A stretch of 7,544 nt of DNA from Jiangellaceae bacterium (GTDB lineage: Bacteria; Actinomycetota; Actinomycetes; Jiangellales; Jiangellaceae). The notes beneath the pieces were generated by a model. That model did no database searches. It had not been told where the DNA came from and worked only from the letters and a program-made list of their open reading frames with translations. The stretch is from contig JASLBX010000543.1 in NCBI GenBank assembly GCA_030146385.1, positions 1-7,544 on the forward strand. Direction: 5' to 3'. Positions 4,672 to 7,544 of this stretch are shown here, one piece after another; position 1 is the first letter of the stretch; each line of letters begins with the position of its first letter. The position numbers were made by a program, and so were the translations under genes.

Positions 4672-5967
4672 TTATAGCTGGCCGGCGGCCTTGAGGGCAA
4701 GGTAGGTGTCGGCTACCACGGGCGGCAGCTCATCCGGCGTAGCGTGGACAACGTGAGCGCGGTGCCGCTCAAGCAGTTGCGACACACGAGACCGGCCGAG
4801 CTGGTCACGTGCCGCTGCGGCCGCGCCGTAGACGGCGGCCGTGTCGCCCCTGGCTCCGGCCATTGCCGCGACCGCCGGGTCGGTGACGGACGCGACGAGC
4901 ACCGTATGCCGGTGGGTCAGCTGCCCGATCAGCGGCAGCAGAGCGTCTTCCACCGCGCCGGTCTCCAGACTGGTCAGCACGACGACGAAGGCATGCCGGC
5001 CGGCGCGGCGGAGTACCTCGGCGACCAGCCGGCGGTGATCCGTCTCGAGCAGTTCCGGTTCCAGGTTCGCCATGGCGTTGACCAGCCGCGGCAACACGTC
5101 GGTGGGCCCGGACCGCTCGACCGATACCCGCACCCGTCGGTCGTACGCGAGCAGGTCGACCCGATCGCCTGCACGAGTGGCCAGGGCGGCGAGCAGGAGT
5201 GCCGCGTCCATGGCGGCGTCCAGCTTGGGTGCGTCGCCGACGCGTCCGGCGGACGTCCGTCCCGTATCGAGGACGATGAGGACGTGGCGATCGCGTTCCG
5301 GGCGCCAGGTACGGACGACCACCCCGCCGCCCCGGGCCGTGGCGCGCCAGTCGATGGAGCGGGTGTCGTCGCCGATCACATATTCGCGAAGCGAGTCGAA
5401 CTCGGTCCCGGCGCCGCGGGTCAGGACAGCCGATCGTCCGTCCAGCTCGCGAAGCCGGTCGAGGCGCGACGGCAGGTGGCGACGGGAGTGAAACGGCGGC
5501 AGAACGCGGAGCCGCCACGGAACGGTGTGCGTCGCCTGCCGGCCGGCGAGCCCCAGCGGGCCGATGCTGCGGACGGTCACCGTGTCGGCTTGTCGATCGA
5601 CCCGGCGGGTCGGCTGCAATGTGAACTCGAAGGTGCGGCGCTCGCCCGATCCGATATTGAGGGGTGCCCGATCGGAGGCGACGCCGGCGGATGGTGGCCA
5701 GGCGTCCCGGAGCATTCCGCGGACCCGCCGTGAACCCGTGTTGGTGATCTGGAAAGAGACTCGCGCGGACTCGCCCAACCGCACTCTCTCATCGCCGGTG
5801 CGGTGAAACTGCAGGGGACGGACGGCTCCGGCGAGCGCGACGTCGACTGCGCACAGTACGAGGACGATTGCCGTCACGACGATGACGCCCAATGCCGAGG
5901 GGACCGCCACCCCAACCGCCAGCGCCGCGATGACGGCCAGCAGTGCCGCGCGCCCGGTCACAACCAT
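4672..5967 (-). CDS. DUF58 (vWA-like) membrane-anchored protein
   Basis: A 431-residue protein of the family commonly encoded beside moxR. Two hydrophobic helices at ~7-24 and ~27-45 anchor it in the membrane. A beta-rich region follows (~50-155). The DUF58 signature begins at ~187: GTEFDSLREYVIGDDTRSID, then WRATAR and VVRTWRPERDRHVLIVLDTG. After this comes a von Willebrand A-like fold to ~365. The metal-site-like motif is DTGRTS (Asp234 to Ser239). By family knowledge these proteins are partners of MoxR ATPases in assembly or activation of envelope or metal-dependent proteins; the substrate here is unknown. The ATG at 5967 has AAGGG 6 nt upstream; the GTG at 5961 is an alternative start. 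Unlike typical arrangements it is separated from moxR by 136 nt containing a palindromic element. Confidence 0.93.
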   Translation of the reverse strand: MVVTGRAALLAVIAALAVGVAVPSALGVIVVTAIVLVLCAVDVALAGAVRPLQFHRTGDERVRLGESARVSFQITNTGSRRVRGMLRDAWPPSAGVASDRAPLNIGSGERRTFEFTLQPTRRVDRQADTVTVRSIGPLGLAGRQATHTVPWRLRVLPPFHSRRHLPSRLDRLRELDGRSAVLTRGAGTEFDSLREYVIGDDTRSIDWRATARGGGVVVRTWRPERDRHVLIVLDTGRTSAGRVGDAPKLDAAMDAALLLAALATRAGDRVDLLAYDRRVRVSVERSGPTDVLPRLVNAMANLEPELLETDHRRLVAEVLRRAGRHAFVVVLTSLETGAVEDALLPLIGQLTHRHTVLVASVTDPAVAAMAGARGDTAAVYGAAAAARDQLGRSRVSQLLERHRAHVVHATPDELPPVVADTYLALKAAGQL

Positions 5968-6003
5968 GGCTCGCCCTTCACTGCCAGCGTCCGCTGACTG
6001 CGA

Positions 6004-6087
6004 TTGATCACGTTCAGCAGGTTTCTCGGCACTTCACTAGGCGCGTGCGCCTGGTACGGCAGGTATACGCCTGCTGAACGTGATCGA
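6004..6087. repeat. Nested palindromic element between moxR and DUF58
   Basis: GATCACGTTCAGCAGG (6006-6021) and CCTGCTGAACGTGATC (6070-6085) are perfect 16-bp inverted copies. One further T/A pair follows beyond a mismatch (6004/6087). The 48-nt interior holds a second hairpin, AGGCGC/GCGCCT (6039-6044 / 6047-6052), and a third possible one, GCAGG/CCTGC (6059-6063 / 6070-6074), which competes with the long stem. The element fills most of the 136-nt moxR-DUF58 gap, which has no gene. It could be a MITE-like or dispersed palindromic repeat, or a regulatory structure in the operon mRNA that changes the MoxR:DUF58 ratio. No target-site duplication is evident. Confidence 0.75.
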
Positions 6088-6103
6088 ACGGGGACGGGGG
6101 GCA

Positions 6104-7084
6104 TTAGCGGGGGACGGGGACGGTGGCGAGCACGGTCTCGAGCACGGCGTCCGGCGTGACGCCTTCGAGCTCGGCTTCCGGCCGCAGCGCGATCCGGTGC
6201 CGCAGGGTGGGCCGGGCCAGTGCCTTGACGTCGTCTGGCGTCACGTAGTGCCGTCCGGACAGCCAGGCCCACGCCCGGCTGGTCGCCACGAGGGCGGTCG
6301 CCCCTCGGGGTGAGACGCCCAGTTGCAGGGACGGCGACGTCCGTGTCGCGCGGCACACGTCCACCACGTATCCGAGCACCTCCGGACCGACCTGAACGTC
6401 CGCCAGCGCAGCCCGCGCGGCAGCAAGATCGGCCGGCCCGGCCACCCGGGTCACCCCCGCGGAGGCGAGGTCGCGCGGGTCGAAGCCATCGGCATGCCGG
6501 CGGAGCACGGTGATCTCCTGGTCTCGTTCCGGCAGCGGGACGGTCAGCTTGAGCAGGAACCGGTCGAGTTGCGCCTCGGGCAGCGGGTACGTGCCCTCGT
6601 ACTCAACCGGGTTCTGGGTGGCCGCGACCACGAACGGGTCGGGCAGCGGGCGGGGCGATCCCTCGACCGAGACCTGCCGCTCCTGCATGGCCTCAAGCAA
6701 GGCCGACTGGGTCTTCGGCGGCGTCCGGTTGATCTCGTCGGCGAGCAGCAGGTTCGTGAACACCGGCCCGGGCGCGAACGAGAATTCGGCGGTCCGTGCG
6801 TCGTAGATGAGCGACCCGGTGACGTCGCCGGGCATCAGGTCCGGCGTGAACTGGACACGCTTGGTGTCCACGTCGAGGGCGGCCGCCAGCGCGCGGACGA
6901 GCAGCGTCTTCGCCACTCCCGGCACACCTTCGAGCAGGACGTGCCCCCGGCACAGCAGTGCGATCACCAGGCCGGTGACGGCGGCGTCCTGACCGACGAC
7001 GGCCTTGCCGACCTCTTGCTGGACGGCGGTCAGGGACGCGCGAGCGCGTTCGGCGGCGTCGGCCTGGGTGGTCGGTTCGGTCAC
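6104..7084 (-). CDS. moxR: MoxR-family AAA+ ATPase
   Basis: A 326-residue cytoplasmic AAA+ ATPase of the MoxR family, which act as chaperone-like remodelling machines with vWA-domain partners. Motifs are complete: Walker A GVPGVAKT (53-60), Walker B LLLADEINR (112-120, Asp116/Glu117), sensor 1 in AATQNP (Asn158), the LDRF block with Arg175, and sensor 2 GVSPRGA (Arg260). The C-terminal lid helices follow to the end, and the length is normal. The GTG at 7084 overlaps the stop of the DUF4350 gene by 4 nt (GTGA), and GGAGG lies 10 nt upstream inside that gene. It is the middle gene of the DUF4350-moxR-DUF58 operon on the - strand. Confidence 0.97.
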   Translation of the reverse strand: MTEPTTQADAAERARASLTAVQQEVGKAVVGQDAAVTGLVIALLCRGHVLLEGVPGVAKTLLVRALAAALDVDTKRVQFTPDLMPGDVTGSLIYDARTAEFSFAPGPVFTNLLLADEINRTPPKTQSALLEAMQERQVSVEGSPRPLPDPFVVAATQNPVEYEGTYPLPEAQLDRFLLKLTVPLPERDQEITVLRRHADGFDPRDLASAGVTRVAGPADLAAARAALADVQVGPEVLGYVVDVCRATRTSPSLQLGVSPRGATALVATSRAWAWLSGRHYVTPDDVKALARPTLRHRIALRPEAELEGVTPDAVLETVLATVPVPR

Positions 7085-7544
7085 GGGTTTCGTACCTCCA
7101 TCTCGAGGGCGTCCAGTTCGTCGGCGAGACGGACCAGGGCTGCGTCGTCGTCTGGCTCCGGGCCGCTCAGCAGGACGGCGACGTCCGCAGTTGAGCGGCC
7201 CGTCCTGGCCGCGACGGCTTCACTGAGTGCGGACACGTCAGCGTCGACCGGCAGGCTGAGCCGCTGGCGGAGCCGGACGGCGGCAGCCTCGCGCAGCGTA
7301 GCGGCAGCGTGGCCGCGCGCCCGGCCGCGCCGGTAGAGCCGGGCCCGGCCTTCGGTGGTCTCGGCGGCGCGGACTACGACAGGGAGCGGCTCAGTGACGA
7401 CCCGGCCCAAGCGCCGGCTGCGCCACCAGACGGCGAACAGCGCCGCGATGAACAGTTGCCACGCCACGGGCTGCACCCAGCCGGGCAGCAGCTCGGACAC
7501 CGATGTGGCCTCGGCGGCGTCGGTCTCCGGGACTGGCCGGTACC
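7081..7544 (-). CDS. DUF4350-type membrane protein, C-terminal part (5' end outside window)
   Basis: The visible 153 residues match the C-terminal end of the DUF4350-containing proteins that precede moxR in actinobacteria. There is one membrane helix (PVAWQLFIAALFAVWW, about visible residues 24-41), then WWRSRRLGRVVTEPLPVVV, an arginine-rich juxtamembrane region and a helical cytoplasmic tail rich in acidic residues near the end (GPEPDDDAALVRLADELDAL). The frame stays open to the right edge, so the GTG at 7500 is probably internal and the DUF4350 domain itself lies outside. Function is unknown. Translation is coupled to moxR by a 4-nt overlap, so it is likely part of the same envelope-associated complex or pathway. 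Confidence 0.8.
   Translation of the reverse strand, partial: YRPVPETDAAEATSVSELLPGWVQPVAWQLFIAALFAVWWRSRRLGRVVTEPLPVVVRAAETTEGRARLYRRGRARGHAAATLREAAAVRLRQRLSLPVDADVSALSEAVAARTGRSTADVAVLLSGPEPDDDAALVRLADELDALEMEVRNP

Noticed and set aside
4744..5733. Long + strand reading frame (329 codons) inside the DUF58 gene
   Set aside because: It is the antisense shadow of a high-GC gene: low-complexity Arg/Gly/Asp-rich translation, no family motifs, and DUF58 signatures on the other strand.
6323..7336. Long + strand reading frame (337 codons) across moxR and the DUF4350 gene
   Set aside because: The - strand carries complete Walker A/B and sensor motifs; the + strand translation is biased composition only.

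Overview
The window is high-GC actinobacterial DNA. The evidence is GTG starts, dense gene packing with 1- and 4-nt stop/start overlaps, two start codons with almost no leader, and a moxR / DUF58 / DUF4350 / SpoIIM-like / RDD gene set of the kind found in mycobacteria and related actinobacteria. I cannot name the genus. Both edges cut through genes: the left edge through ahcY (adenosylhomocysteinase), the right edge through a DUF4350 membrane protein.

Layout, left to right: (1) the 3' end of ahcY on the + strand, closed by tandem stops and a strong hairpin (1-561). (2) An accessory stretch on the - strand (about 570-2017). It holds a HepT-type HEPN toxin, its partner fused to an XRE DNA-binding domain (MNT/HepT module), a decayed 3' remnant of an LVIVD-repeat protein with its own terminator, and a small uncertain ORF. 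(3) A divergent pair starting 19 nt apart: an RDD-family membrane protein (-) and a SpoIIM/DUF95-like membrane protein (+). Both appear to be leaderless and driven by overlapping -10 boxes. (4) A VapC PIN-domain toxin and Phd/YefM-type antitoxin (- strand), inserted between the convergent SpoIIM-like and DUF58 genes. (5) A - strand operon DUF4350 -> moxR -> DUF58, interrupted between moxR and DUF58 by a long inverted-repeat element.

How the parts fit: MoxR AAA+ ATPases and DUF58 (vWA-like) proteins typically work together as chaperone-like or metal-insertion modules. The DUF4350, SpoIIM-like and RDD membrane proteins next to them suggest an envelope-associated system of unknown substrate. Two unrelated type II-like toxin-antitoxin modules lie on either side of the RDD-SpoIIM pair, which suggests that the junctions of this conserved cluster accept accessory inserts. 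The most interesting items are the symmetric bidirectional leaderless promoter at 2909-2927, the XRE-MNT fusion antitoxin paired with HepT, and the nested palindrome inside the moxR-DUF58 operon. I found no rRNA, tRNA, CRISPR array or intact transposase.
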